From Sindora glabra (lineage: Eukaryota; Streptophyta; Magnoliopsida; Fabales; Fabaceae): a stretch of 64,000 bases of DNA. Made by a program: the position numbers and the translations under genes. Below are positions 13,316 to 26,249 of the stretch, one piece after another (position 1 is the first letter of the stretch; each line of letters starts with the position of its first letter). The notes under the pieces are model-generated. The model saw only the letters and a list, made by a program, of their open reading frames with translations. It did no database searches and was not told the origin of the DNA. Where the stretch lies: contig CM035229.1 of assembly GCA_020226215.1 (NCBI GenBank), forward strand, positions 83,035,343 to 83,099,342. The letters are read 5' to 3'.

Positions 13316-13329
13316 CTAATCAATTATAG

Positions 13330-16328
13330 TTATTTTTTTCCCAAAAACTAAAGTGATTGACTATGATTGAAATAAAGAATATATTTTATTAGTATTTTGC
13401 ATGCAGATTGAAAACGATGCTTAGATTGATAGATTGAAGAAATGATCATAATCTGATTATCTGAACTTCTTTATTTCTATGGAATCAGCTAATCTTCACA
13501 TTTATCCCCATACAATTTGTGATAGTATTTTACATAATCTTCACACTAAACATTTATCCCCATACAATTTGTGATTGTTTACATGATTTATAAAAAATAA
13601 ATTTTTTCAAACAAATTTTAGCACTCTATGCATTGGAAGATTTGGGTGTCGGTAACTCCCTCTACACTCCCACGTGTGATGTAAAATGTGTCTCCATATT
13701 AAATATGGGGTGGGGCTGCGAGTAGTTCCAATTATATTTTCATATTTCCATTTGATTTTGCATAGTATATTTCTGTGTGATGCTCAAAATTTAAGATAAA
13801 TTAGGCAAGGAGTAGTTCAATTTTATATTTAATATTTTTTCTAGAATTATATACTTTTATTTTTTAAATACTTTCATCATTTTAAAATATAATAATGTAC
13901 TTTTTTTAATTACAACTCATTCTTTAAAATTATTTCTCAAAATTAGAAAATTATTTTTTATATTTTTATATATAAATATTATAATACAATTATACATAAG
14001 TAAATTATTTTTTATTCTTCATAAAGAAAGTTTAGATTTATATATAAAAGTGTAGGATATTATTTTTCTAATTATAAGAGGATAAATATTAAAGAATAAA
14101 TTGTAATTTAAATTTCAATACCATTATATTTCATATAACGGTGGAATTGTTTTCCAGAGAGGATGCGTATTTTTTTTTATTAACGACAAGTATCAAGTAT
14201 AATTAGATCAAATTTTACAAAATAATATAGTAATTTATCCTAAAATTTATTATTTGTTAGTTTTAATTTTTTTTCTTATTTATGATATTTTCTTTTCTCT
14301 TCCTTTTTGAAATAGAGACAAATCATTAAGTAAAAGACTCATTTTTTTCACAAATACCATTTTTAAACACTAATCATTTTTTATTATAGTTTTACTCAAT
14401 ATTCAAGATGCGGACCTGGGACATTTTGGACCAATTATGAGTTATAGATTTTTAATTTTTATTAATTTGATAAATAAAATATAGACTTCTGTTCATAAAA
14501 TATGTGCACAGATGTTGTGTACATAATTACATTAATAACTAAATTTGTATTAAATAAGAAATCACTTAGAAAATAACTAGCACTAGCAAATAACGAAGCT
14601 ACGTACTTGTTTATTTACACATGACCATTGAAAATTATAAAGGTGATAAATATATGCAGTTAGCTGCTTGCTATGATATTTAATATGTTTCAAAATTTAT
14701 AGTAACATAATAAAATTTTAAATTATTAAATTAAAATTATTTATTTTTAATAAACATAATTAAATAATTTTAATTTAATAGTTTTTTTATAAACATATCG
14801 CGAGAATTTAAAAAACGAAGAGTGGGCTAAATTTTACCATGCAGTCAACATGGTACGAGCACCTCTCGTTTATTAGCCCCTTTGATTTGTCGACGGTCAG
14901 GGCGTCCCTCCGACAAAAACCGAAAGACAGGTAGTCACGGATGGAAGGTCAAAGTTCAAATTGCAGAAATTATATTATAAATATTAGAGAATAATTGTTT
15001 GAAATATAACCTTTATAATAAAATTTTAGAAATATAAGTAATTATACATAAAAAATTTAAAGTTATAATAACATTTAAAAAATGTCTAAAAATATACTAA
15101 ATTTGTCAAATATTACAATGTTAAAGAAATATGTATTAATTTAAGTATATGAGTAGAACAAAGTTCTATGGATTTTATAACATTAAAGAAAACAATTTAT
15201 AAACTTTATAATTATAAAAAATTATTATAAAAATTATAAAAAGTATTGTGAAACCTGAAGAAAGATTAAAATAATATTCATTCTTGAAATTTACCAGTTG
15301 GGCCGCATAGGGGGAAGGCGGGCCACCCGTGAGTCCGTGATCCCTGGAGTCGTGGTTGAAGACTGGCATTGACTGTCAATTAGAAACCGAACCCAACAAT
15401 AGATGAATGTTCAAACTTTCACGATTTAATTTTATAATTTGTGATAAAACAGACAATTAAGCATGCGGATGATAAAGATAATTTTAAATCTATTTAAATT
15501 TTATAAATTTGTTTCATTATTCTACATTTAATGATAATCATTTTAATTTTTACTTAAATTTTAATTTTAAATTTTATTTTTAATACATATAATATTATTC
15601 CTTTCATTTTATTCCATTCTAATAATAACTTGCGTACTGCCAATTGCAATGCATAATTGAGTAATCTTAATACTGTACGGTGACAAACCTTAATCAAAGA
15701 AAGTTCAAATAACACTCCGGACTTTAGACTAAATTTTGGAAAAAAAGGCTTATCATTTCTTCTTCTTTTCACTCATTTAAAAATTTTAGGTAGTTTTGAA
15801 CGGTGAAGAATTTTCAAACCCTTTGTTAATTAAAAAGGACAATTTTAAAGGGTATAATAAACTTTTTTAGTAATTTAAATACATAAAAATTTAAAAATAA
15901 CTCTTGAGTTTAAATTGATTAATAAATAATATTTTGTTTCAGAATTTAAAATCTTAAAATAACATAACTATTTATAAAAGTTATTTGATGAAAAATTATT
16001 CTATAAAAATATAATTTTAAAATAATATTTTTTTTTACATTCCAAGTGTTGAAGATGGTTTGAACGAAATTTGGAATTTGAAGTGATGCCCATGACATAG
16101 CAACGTTAAAATGACCCTGGTTAGCTTGTTTTGATCGTGATGTCCTATTCTATCATCTAATGTAAGTCCACACACAGGTCGATATATATTACTACTACAT
16201 ATTATCAGAGGAAATGCTGTTGGCATCTTAATTTGTTGATGCAATAAAGGTGAATTTGATGTCGTGATTTTTTCCTTCTTATGTTTTTGGCTTAAACCTA
16301 TAATTTTAAGTGTGGAAGTGTGTTAGTC

Positions 16329-16332
<4 letters not shown>
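13330..16332. other. Intergenic DNA with short GC-richer islands
   Basis: Mostly AT-rich with no supported gene. Less AT-rich islands at about 14820-14960, 15290-15380 and 16030-16245 stand out from the background. None holds a convincing reading frame or a domain I know. The first contains a short dyad (ACCATG...CATGGT) inside a GGGCTAA...TTAGCCC pairing. Confidence 0.4.

Positions 16333-16370
<38 letters not shown>
16333..16370. repeat. (TA)n microsatellite, about 38 bp
   Basis: Uninterrupted alternating TA tract. Confidence 0.9.
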
Positions 16371-16374
<4 letters not shown>

Positions 16375-16521
16375 GTTGTATTTATCTTTTAACAAAAAAA
16401 AAGAAGATGGAAAGGTTCTTGTCAACAACATAATCATCAATGAGCAGGTGGGCAGCGCTAAAGACACGGCCCTTCGTTACGGCTTGTTCCATGCATGCCA
16501 TCTATAGCGTATGGTTACTGA

Positions 16522-16543
16522 CTCTCTCTCTCTCTCTCTCTCT
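16522..16543. repeat. (CT)n microsatellite
   Basis: A run of about eleven CT units beside a small low-copy patch (16390-16510) that has no recognisable gene. Confidence 0.9.
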
Positions 16544-19500
16544 AAAATCAACGTGTCACAAATATTTTTAATTATATTATAATATTAATATTTTTATATT
16601 TTAATAAGTAAACAAATCCTTAAATATTGATATGTTAAAATATTTTAATTAAAATATAAATAAAAATTATATTAAAATTTCAATATAACAATATACTTAA
16701 AAGTATTTCCTTGCGTGTCATTGCTTATATTGTAAGTATATATACCGCGCAATCTCAAACTATGATTATATATTTAGTATATATAAAAATTAAACTAAAC
16801 TTCAAATTTCTAATATTCGTGGATGGTATTAACGATTCAGATTATGAGAAAATCAAAGCTGAATTCCATTAGAAGATTGATGAATTAAGTTCATGAATTA
16901 AATAAGTGATATATGAGCTGAATAATTTAATTCAAATATTAAATGAATTAAACTTGAATTTAAAATTTTTTAATTTAATTGTCTTATGAGTTGACTTAAA
17001 TAATATATAATTTAAAATTAATTAATATATTTATATATATTAATTATAAATATTTTATAATACATTTTAAATTAAATACTTATCATGAAAAGTAAGTAAT
17101 CATAATAATTGTAATTTAATATTTATATTTGAATTAGAATTATAACTAAAATAAAATAATAAATGAAATTAATGATAAAAATTATTAACATTATTCTTAT
17201 TTTGAAATTAGTTGTACAGTTAAGAGGGGATAGGAAGATGTAAAAATTCTCCAAACAAAAGTCTACATTAAATATTATAAAAAGCTAAATGTAAATATTC
17301 TCACTATAAAATAAGAGTAATAATGTAAAATTTTAAAGATATAAGAATCATAAGATAGTAATTCAGTCATATTTATTAATCAATGTAATGTTGATTTGAG
17401 ACTTTTTCTATATGGTTTTAAAAATTTTTAATTTTAGTGATAAGTTTGGATAGACATGTGTCTATTTTACAAATTTTTTTCTTAAAACATTCTATTCTAT
17501 TTGAGTTTATTGAAACATTGTTACATTTGAGTTTATTGAATTGAGTCAAATTAATTATAAATTTAATTTAATTTGAATTTGAATTAAAAATTTTGATTCA
17601 AAATAAATTTGAATCGAGTCATGAATTGAATAAAATTAAATTGAGTTGAGTTTAAACCAAATCTAACTTAAGTTGACTTTTCTCCTTGATAGTCTATAGT
17701 CTATTTTTAAATTTCGTATGATGATATATTTAGAATTCAAGGATGATGAAAAAGCAGTTAATATTTTTTTATTCAATGATATATTTGGAGGTAATTATAA
17801 AGTGAAAAGAGAAAAAGATTAAAAAAATTGGGGGAGAAAAGAGTGAAGAACGAATAAATGAATAAGAGGTCACTTTTGATCTTTATTTGAGCATTTAAAA
17901 AATATTTTAAATTAAAAATAAAAAATAATAATAAAGAATCGCGAAGGATTGATTCTAATTTTCATTGCACCTTTCTCTTTGTCTAGTACTATTAAATATT
18001 GACAGAAAAGTTCCCTCTCCTCCTCTTATTTTGTTCCGTCCATCCCCACGAGGCCACGATTAAATTAAATAAAAGCATGCTTACCCAAACACATAAATTG
18101 CAAGATAAAGTATACACACACCTTTTAAATTTAATTTAATTATATTTATATTTTTTATTTCTAAAAATATATTAATTTTATTTGGGTTAAAAGGTGGAAG
18201 TGAGAATATATTTAGTATAAAAATAAAGGAATATGAATGTATAAAAAATTTTAAAAATAAAAAATATAATTATAACTATACTAAATTTTTAGGGGATAAA
18301 TTAAACATGTCCTAAATTTTACTGTATGAAACAATGAAGTTGTCGAACATTAATTGGATCATATGGTATACTGACATCATAATAAAAGGAAAGATTCAAA
18401 ATTTCCATAATAAGAGAGAGTGTATACAAATTTTATCTGTATGGTACGGCCCTACAAATACAAACAAATACGAAGAGGACAAATAGGAATCGTGGAATAG
18501 TGAACAGTGTGATAAGGGGGCCCATGGCCTCTGCCCATCCATCATGAAATTATTAAGGACAGAGATCCCATTATTCACCCAACATTCATACCCTCTCCAT
18601 ATCCCACTAATACCGCATGAACTTCATTATTTAATTTAATTTATAAGCCTTTTATAATTATATATCTCCTTGAGGAGGGGCTCAAACACTTATAGATCTT
18701 CATTTTTTTAAGTTTCTACCATAAAATTCAGGGGTTAAACAGTTTATTAAAAATTCTAGAGTGCCTTGTTTTGAAAAAAAATATTTCTATAAAATAAAAT
18801 TAAAAAATATTAAAATAAAAATATTTTATTTATTTAATATTAAATATAAAGAATTTAAGGAAAAATTACTTTTTTTTATTTATTATCATGATTCTATATG
18901 TCATATTTTTAAATATAAATATAAATAGCACATTATTTTTTATTAATATTTCTATAAATGATATTCTTTAAGAAAAATACTTTCTAATGATATAAACGTA
19001 ACCTTAAATTCAAATATTTTTGTCATCAATATATTAGCAAAAAATTCGTATATAATATACATTGTACGTGTATTTCTATAATTATAATTATAACATGCAA
19101 CAAAACTCACACACATATGGAAAAAATGTTGGATTACATAAGTGAACAACGGATTAGGCTGTAGATCATTAAATTGTGACATATTTATGCAATCATATCA
19201 TGCGGGGAGTTATACAAACAAAATAACATGATGAGACATGAATTTATAAGAACTTGAAAAAGTTTGAATTGATTGTCAAAAAATATAGCATAAACTATAC
19301 ATATATATATAGTTTCTTTTGTTGTTTGTTTCATCATTTAAGTTAAGTTGCAACTGCCCCAGCCTCCATTGCCTATTCTAATGTACTTACAAACTAAACC
19401 TCAATAATTAATTAGGTATCATCATACCGATTCATATTTTACTTCACTTACGATATACGTTACGAATTAATAGACTCTATAACATAAAAGAAGTTCGAGA

Positions 19501-19770
19501 TCCATTATCAAATGCAAGAAATTAAATGTAACGAATGTTTTTCCTCTATCAGACATTTTCACCATAATTTAATTCTTGAAAATAAGTTTCCGTATAGTTT
19601 ACATAAATTTTATATCATCTTTTCAAGAAAATAAAATGTAGATAAGACATGAGTCATTAGCAGAATCATTTTTGGGGCAGCCATTGGATGCAGATGAGTT
19701 GATAAAACGATTTATTTGTCACGTAGCCAAGCTGCACAAAATTGTTACTAATTAACTTGGGTCCATCGGA
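16544..19770. other. AT-rich intergenic DNA
   Basis: No gene is supported on either strand. 17500-17660 is a degenerate TTGAATTTGAATT-type repeat of the sort common in decayed plant retroelements. 17990-18080 and 18420-18610 are small less AT-rich patches without a usable frame. Confidence 0.45.
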
Positions 19771-19784
19771 AACCGCATGAGGCG
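19771..19784. repeat. Left 14-bp flanking direct repeat of the MULE
   Basis: AACCGCATGAGGCG is repeated exactly at 29693-29706, immediately outside the opposite end of the element. This is the mark expected of target-site duplication on insertion. Fourteen bases is longer than the 8-11 bp usual for Mutator-like elements; the extra bases may be chance or micro-homology. Confidence 0.85.
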
Positions 19785-19862
19785 GGATAAAATCTCAAAA
19801 TATGATTTTTTTATAAATATTTTTTCGTTTTATTGTAAGTTTGAAACATATTACCAAAATAT
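19785..19862 (+). repeat. Left terminal inverted repeat of the MULE
   Basis: AT-rich end sequence. Its inner 19 bp (19844-19862, AAACATATTACCAAAATAT) are exactly the reverse complement of 29619-29637. Outward from there the match continues imperfectly, with shared poly-T and AAATATT patches, to the flanking direct repeat. The outermost 10-15 bp pair poorly, so the true tip is uncertain by a few bases. Confidence 0.75.
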
Positions 19863-19866
19863 ACAG

Positions 19867-20045
19867 GGCGCCAATTGGAATGGCGCCATCGGGCTTGAAA
19901 GGCACCACACTATCTGGCGCCCTTGGGAAGGACAGGCTGCTGAAGGCGCCTTTCAATATGACGCAATTACATTTTAATTGCTGTGCCATGTTGAAAGGTG
20001 CCTTCCCATTTAAATTTTCTGCGAGGCGCCAAACCAAATGGCGCC
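19867..20045. repeat. GGCGCC motif cluster, left end
   Basis: Six exact GGCGCC sites at 19867, 19882, 19916, 19945, 20025 and 20040, plus degenerate ones such as GGTGCC, in under 180 bp of otherwise AT-rich DNA. Two pairs face each other as short palindromes (GGCGCCAATTGGAATGGCGCC-like). A matching cluster lies inside the right end. These may be subterminal binding sites for the element's transposase, as subterminal repeats are in other DNA transposons; this is inference. Confidence 0.85.
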
Positions 20046-20055
20046 TCCTTCACTC

Positions 20056-20063
20056 TATTTATA
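20056..20063 (+). promoter_or_regulatory. Candidate TATA box of the MULE
   Basis: TATTTATA in a CT-rich setting (CACTCTATTTATACCAGCC), a typical plant core promoter look. It sits just inside the GGCGCC cluster and points toward the transposase gene. A short leader would follow, with a possible donor (ATCCG/GTAACA) near 20201 beginning a long intron. The transcription start is not provable from sequence. Confidence 0.45.
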
Positions 20064-20248
20064 CCAGCCTCCTCCCTCTCAACAACACCAGAAAACCCTA
20101 CTTCCGAGCCTTTTTGCAACAGCCACTCTTCCCTTCTTTCTTCGCTGTTCGTAACATTTTTCATATTTTCATTCACAAAGCTTCATCTACATTTCATCCG
20201 GTAACATTTCTTTGGAGCAGATATGATCTTCTTTCCTTACTCTTCCTT

Positions 20249-20760
20249 AGTTAGTATTTTTATAATTTTTATATTTATAGTAGTAGAAAAATTTTTATTC
20301 TATGTTGATTATTATGATTTATGATATAAAATTTAAAAAAATTGTAAGAATTTATATGATCTGTGATAGTTTGTGATTTGTACTGGTTAGGTTTTTTTAT
20401 AATTTCTATATGTATATTATAATTTTTATTAGTTATTATAAGAATATATTTTACAATAGGAGAGAATTTTTTATTTTATGTTAATTATTATGATTTATGA
20501 TTTGAAATTATGATTTAGGATTTAGAAAAAATTTGTACAAATTTTTATGATCTATGATAGTTTGTGATTTTTACTGGTTAGTATTTCTATAATTTGTGTA
20601 TTTATATTATAGTTTTTATTAGTTATTATAAGAATATATTTTACATCGGGAGAAAAATTTTTATTTTATGTTGATTATTATGATTAATGCTGTGAAATTA
20701 TGATATAGGATTTAGGAAAAAAATTAAATAAATTTATATGATCTGTGATAGTTTGTGATT
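20249..20760. repeat. 191-bp tandem repeat inside the MULE
   Basis: The phrase TGATCTGTGATAGTTTGTGAT recurs at 20357, 20548 (one change) and 20739, exactly 191 bp apart. The second and third units are full length and the first is shortened by about 50 bp on its left. Each unit also contains GGTTAGTAT..., TTATTAGTTATTATAAGAAT and ATTATTATGATTTATGAT. A fourth, more diverged unit, together with the 100 bp that follow unit three, lies at about 22205-22530. Confidence 0.8.
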
Positions 20761-23298
20761 TTAAAAGAAGAACAAAGTGGATAAAGAAAAGTGTCTTAGA
20801 ATAAATTTTACAATCCAGGTAAAAATTATGTTTAGATACTTTTAAAATATAAAATTTTTTAGGATATAGGATATGATAAAAATAAACTTATTTTTATTAT
20901 ATGTTGATTATTACGAGGTTATATTATCCTATTGATCAATAATTTTATATTAATTTTAGAGTAATATATATCAAAATAAGTAAATATCAATTGAGGGTAT
21001 TTTGTAAAGACTTGATATTTTATGCATTATTTCTATTTATTTTATCTTTTTTATTGTACATTTTTGTTAATCTTTTTTGTTAACTTATGGTATTTAAACC
21101 ATATACACTAATATTTTTTAACAGTAAGATATATCAAATTTTTTATTATAAATGTATTCTATATAAATTATATAATTCATTTAATTAATTAATCTATTAT
21201 ATAGTAAATTTTTTATTACTTTATACCGTACGCATTATTTATTTCTTATTTACTCTATTGTATTCTTTTTATATCTACTCGTATTGTCTATGGTTTAAAA
21301 CATCAACATCATTAATTAATATAAATATAATAAGTTATAATTTTTTAGCTTATTATAAAATTTTAAATAAATTAAAGCTTTAATATATATTTTATTATTA
21401 AAAATAATTAATTTTATATTATATTTTTAAAAAAATACTTAGTAATTAAATTAAATTTTATTTATATATATTTTTTTAAATTTTTGGTGATAATAATTTT
21501 TGAATGTTATGTTTTAAATCTAAAATACATCAACTAAGACTTCTCCAAGGGTTTATAGTTCGTACGTACATTAATTTTTCTTGATTTCATGTACTTTATT
21601 TAATTTTTTTTCTTTCTTTTTTCAATCATTCTATTAGAAGTTGAAATGTAATATATTAAATAATATAAATATAATATAATTTATTTTTTTGACATAAATT
21701 TTTTTAATAATCAAATAAATTATTTAATAAAATTAATTGATTATATCTTTAATTTTTAATACTTATTATTTTACCTTTCACATAGTACTTCTCCTTTTTC
21801 AATTCATTTTGCTATAATTTTTTTATTTTGACTTATATTATTTACGATTTAAATAATAAGATAATTACATAATATTGACATAATGTAACATATTTTATTT
21901 TTATCTTAAAATAATTTAAAAAAATTCTTATGCGAAGCGTTAATTGAAATAATTAATTATATACTCCAGTTCTAATAAAAGTATTTAAAATTAAAGTTAC
22001 ATCAATAAAATTTTATCTATGCTATTATTTTTGTTCCTTTTATATATTGTCTTGCAAAGTATATTTAATTTAGAATGATTTTTACATAATTTTTTTAATG
22101 ATACAACAATATGTAATAATTTTTACGTGCGAGATTAAAATTATTAAAATATCTAATAAATTTTTTTTTCATGCAGAGACTTTTCTCTGTTTGCTTTTTC
22201 TAATACTTACCGGTTAGTATTTTATAAATTTTGTGCTTATATTGTAATTTTTATTAGTCATCATGAAAATATATTTTATAGTGGTAGAAAAAGTTGTTTA
22301 GAATATTATGATATAAATAATATGAGTTTTTTATTTTATATTGATTATTATGGTTTACAATATGAAATTATGATTTTTGAAAATGATGTAGAAATTTATA
22401 TGTACTGTGATAGGTTATACTATTAAAAGAAGAACAAACGAGATAAAGAAAGGTGTCCTAAAATAGGTTTTAAGATCTAAGTGAAAGTTATATTTAGAAA
22501 AAAAATTTATGTAGAATTTTAATATACCATAAGAGAGGTAATAAAAATAAAATTTTAGGATATGTGGATGTAACCAGAAGCTTTAAAAAATAGGTTATTG
22601 TTATTGAAAATATGAATATTTTTCTATTTAAATGGCAGATATTATGAATGCAAGAATAATAAACGTAGTCAAAAAAATTATACTATAAATAGGTTTACTC
22701 AAAAAGTATTAAAATATACATGGAGGTACTATAATATATGTATTACACGAAGTCAGTGTACGTAAAAAAGAATTCATAGTTGTAATCATAAAAATATACA
22801 AACAATAATGTGTAAATAATTTTAGGGTCTGTTTAATAATAGGTGTGAAGAGAGAAAATTTTTGTGAAAATAGAAAATATAGTGTGTTGAAAAAGTTAAT
22901 CAATTTAATTAGTATAATTTGTGCAGAATAAACATTAATTAGTATATTTAAATCATACTTGCAAATGAACATTAAAAATTTATGAAGTATAAAAAATTAT
23001 GAATGAGTGTAAAAAATAGCTTATAAATTTGGCAGAAAAAAATGTCGACCTGTAAAGGTCGGAATGAGTTTGTCTTGTGCGGATAAATTATTACGTACTA
23101 TTAAATAAATACATTACAAAAATAATAATACATCCTGCTCATTTTTACTTGTTATATTAAACACTGGTTTATTCGTTTGTAAGAACAAAATTTGTATATG
23201 ATAGTATGTGTCAGTTGTGAGGGTGCAGTGAATATTTTGCAGCTAAAAGTAACGAGATGAAGAAAAGTTTAATTGCTTTTATATATTCAAATGCTATA
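20761..23298. other. AT-rich interior of the MULE before the transposase
   Basis: No coding sequence. The stretch includes the dispersed copy of the 191-bp unit (22205-22530), which carries the same TTAAAAGAAGAACAAA landmark as 20761. It probably served as 5' leader or intron. The 1.3 kb between the two copies may be a nested insertion, but I see no end repeats. Confidence 0.5.
22205..22530. repeat. Dispersed copy of the 191-bp unit plus flank
   Basis: It repeats, with divergence, the third tandem unit and about 100 bp downstream of it: ACCGGTTAGTATTTTATAA, TTATTAGTCATCATGAAAAT, ACTGTGATAGGTTA, then TTAAAAGAAGAACAAACGAG, matching 20761 onward. It indicates a local duplication within the element. 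Confidence 0.7.
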
Positions 23299-25979
23299 AT
23301 GATTGAGGGATCGATGGGGGTAATGTACGATGGACCTCCCCCAAAGGCATTGAAATTGAGAGGATGCAGCAGTATGGATGTTTTGCGCGAGAGAATTCAT
23401 GTCCGACTGAAGCTTCACTAATATCAAGCTGTGGGAAAAATTGTTTACAGGTTTCCACAGCATCAAACAGAGGCTCAATATATGGTATACGAATTAGACG
23501 ACGATGAAAACCTGACATGTGCCTTAGCAAGCTACGAACAACATCCGACGATGACAGCAATGGAGTTGTATGCGGAGGTGATCACACCCGAACTGCACAC
23601 TGCCAACCTGGGTTCACAAGAAAGAGTTCCAACAACTAGATCACCTGTGGATCCAACAGCTAATGTCAGTATTAGTTGTTCGATGGTGCGGGAAGGCCTT
23701 CCTTACACGGGTGGAATCGAGTTCCACGTTTTTTATAGTTATACTCCTGCATTGGACTCATCTATTGCAGGTATTTTTTTAAGAAATATATCACATACCA
23801 TGATGGGATCAACAAGTGCCTTATCGGTCGTAGAGGAAGAATCCACTGATCCTACATTCATGGATGCCCACCTTGAGTCTGGTTTTGAAGACGATGAGGT
23901 GTCTTGCAGTAGCGATGATGATCGTGACACTGATGACGAAGAACATGCAACTACATGGAGACAGTGTTACAACGCGGCGAGTGAGGAGTGATAATGCTGC
24001 ACAGACATCATGTGGTGTCCCTCAAGTTGCTGTCTTCTCTCACATTGATTGGGATGTCATAAGGAATCCTAATGAATTTTCGAAAATAATGAAACCAAGC
24101 TATGATTACGGCATGGAGGACTTACAGGTTGGACAAGAGTTTGATTGCAAGGAGGCATTAATTGCTGCAACCAAGCATTACCACATCAGAAGGCACCACA
24201 GTTATTACATGGAGGAGTCGGATACCAGAAAATTGAGTGTGAAGTATGATAATTACGGGGATGAATGCAAATTCCGCCTCAGAGCGACCACACATGTGTT
24301 AATGCCAGTTTGACACAGGATCACAAGTCTCTTGACTCCGAGTATATCAGTTCCTTGATACTGGAGATGATTAAAGTGAAGCAAGATATTCCAATCTCGC
24401 TTATACAAGAGAGGGTGGAAGGCATGTACGAGTATAAGATTTCATACAGAAAAGCATGGAAGACAAAACAAAAAGCAATTGTCAAGGTGTACGGTGATTG
24501 GGATAAATCATATGAAGTGCTCCCCAAATGGTTGGACATTTTAGGCTACTGTGACCAAGCTCTGTTCAAGTTGGAGTCAGGAGAATTTGTCGCAGTTGAC
24601 AACCGTGTTGATCCACAAAAACATGTTTTCAACCGAGTTTTCTGGACTTTCAAGCCATGCATTGCCGTATTTCCCTACTACAAGCAATTCATACAAGTTA
24701 ATGGAATGCATCTGTATGGCAAGTACAGAGGCATGCTACTGATTGCTGCGACCTAGGACGGTAACAAATGTCCCGTTCCTCTTGCCTTTACCATTGTTGA
24801 CAAGGAAAACTATGAAAATTGGAGTTGATTTTTGGCATTACTACGGGTAAATGTTACGAACCAGTAAGGAATATGCCTGATATCAGATCGACATCGAGCT
24901 ATAAAAGATGCTGTAGCCACCGAAAGCCTAGGATGGTAGCCTCCTCATGCTTTTCACCGGTACTGTATCAGACATATTGCCAGCAACGTTCGCAAGAAAT
25001 ACAGGGATGACAATGTCAAGAAAGCTGTCCTTAAGATTGGTATGCCTTATAGCACAATTTCTTTGTTGAACCTTTCATCTATAAATTTGTGTATCTGGTA
25101 GTTCAACCCGGTTAATCTATTTATCTCTTTCTGTTCAGCATATGAGCCCAGTTGGGAAAAGGTCATAGAGAGATTGGACAACCTTAGCAAAGTCAATGAG
25201 GAGATCCACAAGAAGTTGACCGCTATTCCGATGGAGAAGTAAATGCTTGTTTATGACGAAGGCAAAAAATATGGTCATATGATGACTAACATAGTAGAGT
25301 GCATCAATGGCCTCTTCAAAGGATTAAGGAAGCTACCAATCATAGGCCTTGTTCAACAAATATACTATAGATGTGTTAAGTACTTTGTGGAAAGGGCAAA
25401 AGAAGCACATGCTGAACTATAACAAGGTCACATATATACAAGCAGATTCAGACAGGAGCTTGTGACTATCCAGTCATGTGCTTCTTCTTACCATGTTCGT
25501 GCTTATAATAGACAAGGAACTAGGTTTAAGGTGGTGGAGGGCCCTGATATGGCTAGGGATCATCTGGAAAGGTCGTTCAAGTGTTATTAGATAAAAGGCA
25601 ATGTGAATGTGGATAATTCCAAGCATATAGGTATCCTTGCGCTCATATTATTGCTGCTTGTGCCTCAGTCAACATATCGTGGGAACCATATATCGATCCG
25701 GTATACAAGCTTGACACATTACTCAATTGCTACAAATCTGAGTGGTGGCCGATCGGGGAGTGGTTGCAATAGAATAACCTACCATCATTTCCTGTTCTGG
25801 TTCCAAATTATGGAAGATTGCGTGCAAAGGGACGACTAAAGTTGACCCGGATCAAAAATGAGATGGATTGGCCTCAAGAGAGTGGTGTTAAGCAAAAATA
25901 CGATCTTTATAAGACGGAAGGTCATAATTGTAGGCATTGCCCACTGCTACATGGAGAGGAAGGCCCTTCTTCACGTTGA
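23299..25979 (+). pseudogene. MURA-type MULE transposase, broken
   Basis: Remains of a Mutator-family transposase, the enzyme that cuts and reinserts the element at its inverted repeats. In order: an N-terminal region with RFPQHQTEAQYM and an acidic stretch (to about 23990); a MuDR-type DNA-binding domain (VGQEFDCKEALIAATKHYHI); the MULE transposase core with HLYGKYRG and LISDRHRAIKDA; a CxxH motif (CIRHIASN); a SWIM-type zinc finger (KHIGIPCAHIIAAC-like after a frame change); and a C-terminal knuckle-like GHNCRHCPL. An intron is visible at 25040-25138 (GT-AG). Damage includes in-frame stops at 23419, 24754, 24826 and later sites, frame changes near 23950 and 25635, and a small internal deletion near 24287. 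The first catalytic Asp of the usual V-D-G-T motif is Asn here (VNGM). It cannot encode active enzyme. The start is the first ATG in the ancestral frame. Confidence 0.9.
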
Positions 25980-26249
25980 TTTTACTTCTTACTTTTGCAG
26001 ATGTATGTTACGAAGTATGTTAACCAATGTTATACGTGTAACGGTCGGATGATATGATTTGTTTGATTGTTGTAAAACTGCAGACCATTATGCATATATA
26101 TGTGACCCCATTACCAATAATGTTAACAAATTACTTCAATCGTCCAAGTGCTATAAATTCTTATGTGTATCTTTGTAGTTAATTTGCACATGTATGTTAT
26201 AATAGTGTATGTTTAGATTCCACCCTAATGCAATTCTTGTCGTGGCAGA

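Noticed and set aside
19795..20254. Overlapping open frames on both strands at the left MULE end
   Set aside because: They cover the inverted repeat, the GGCGCC cluster and the leader; none shows a domain and they conflict with each other.
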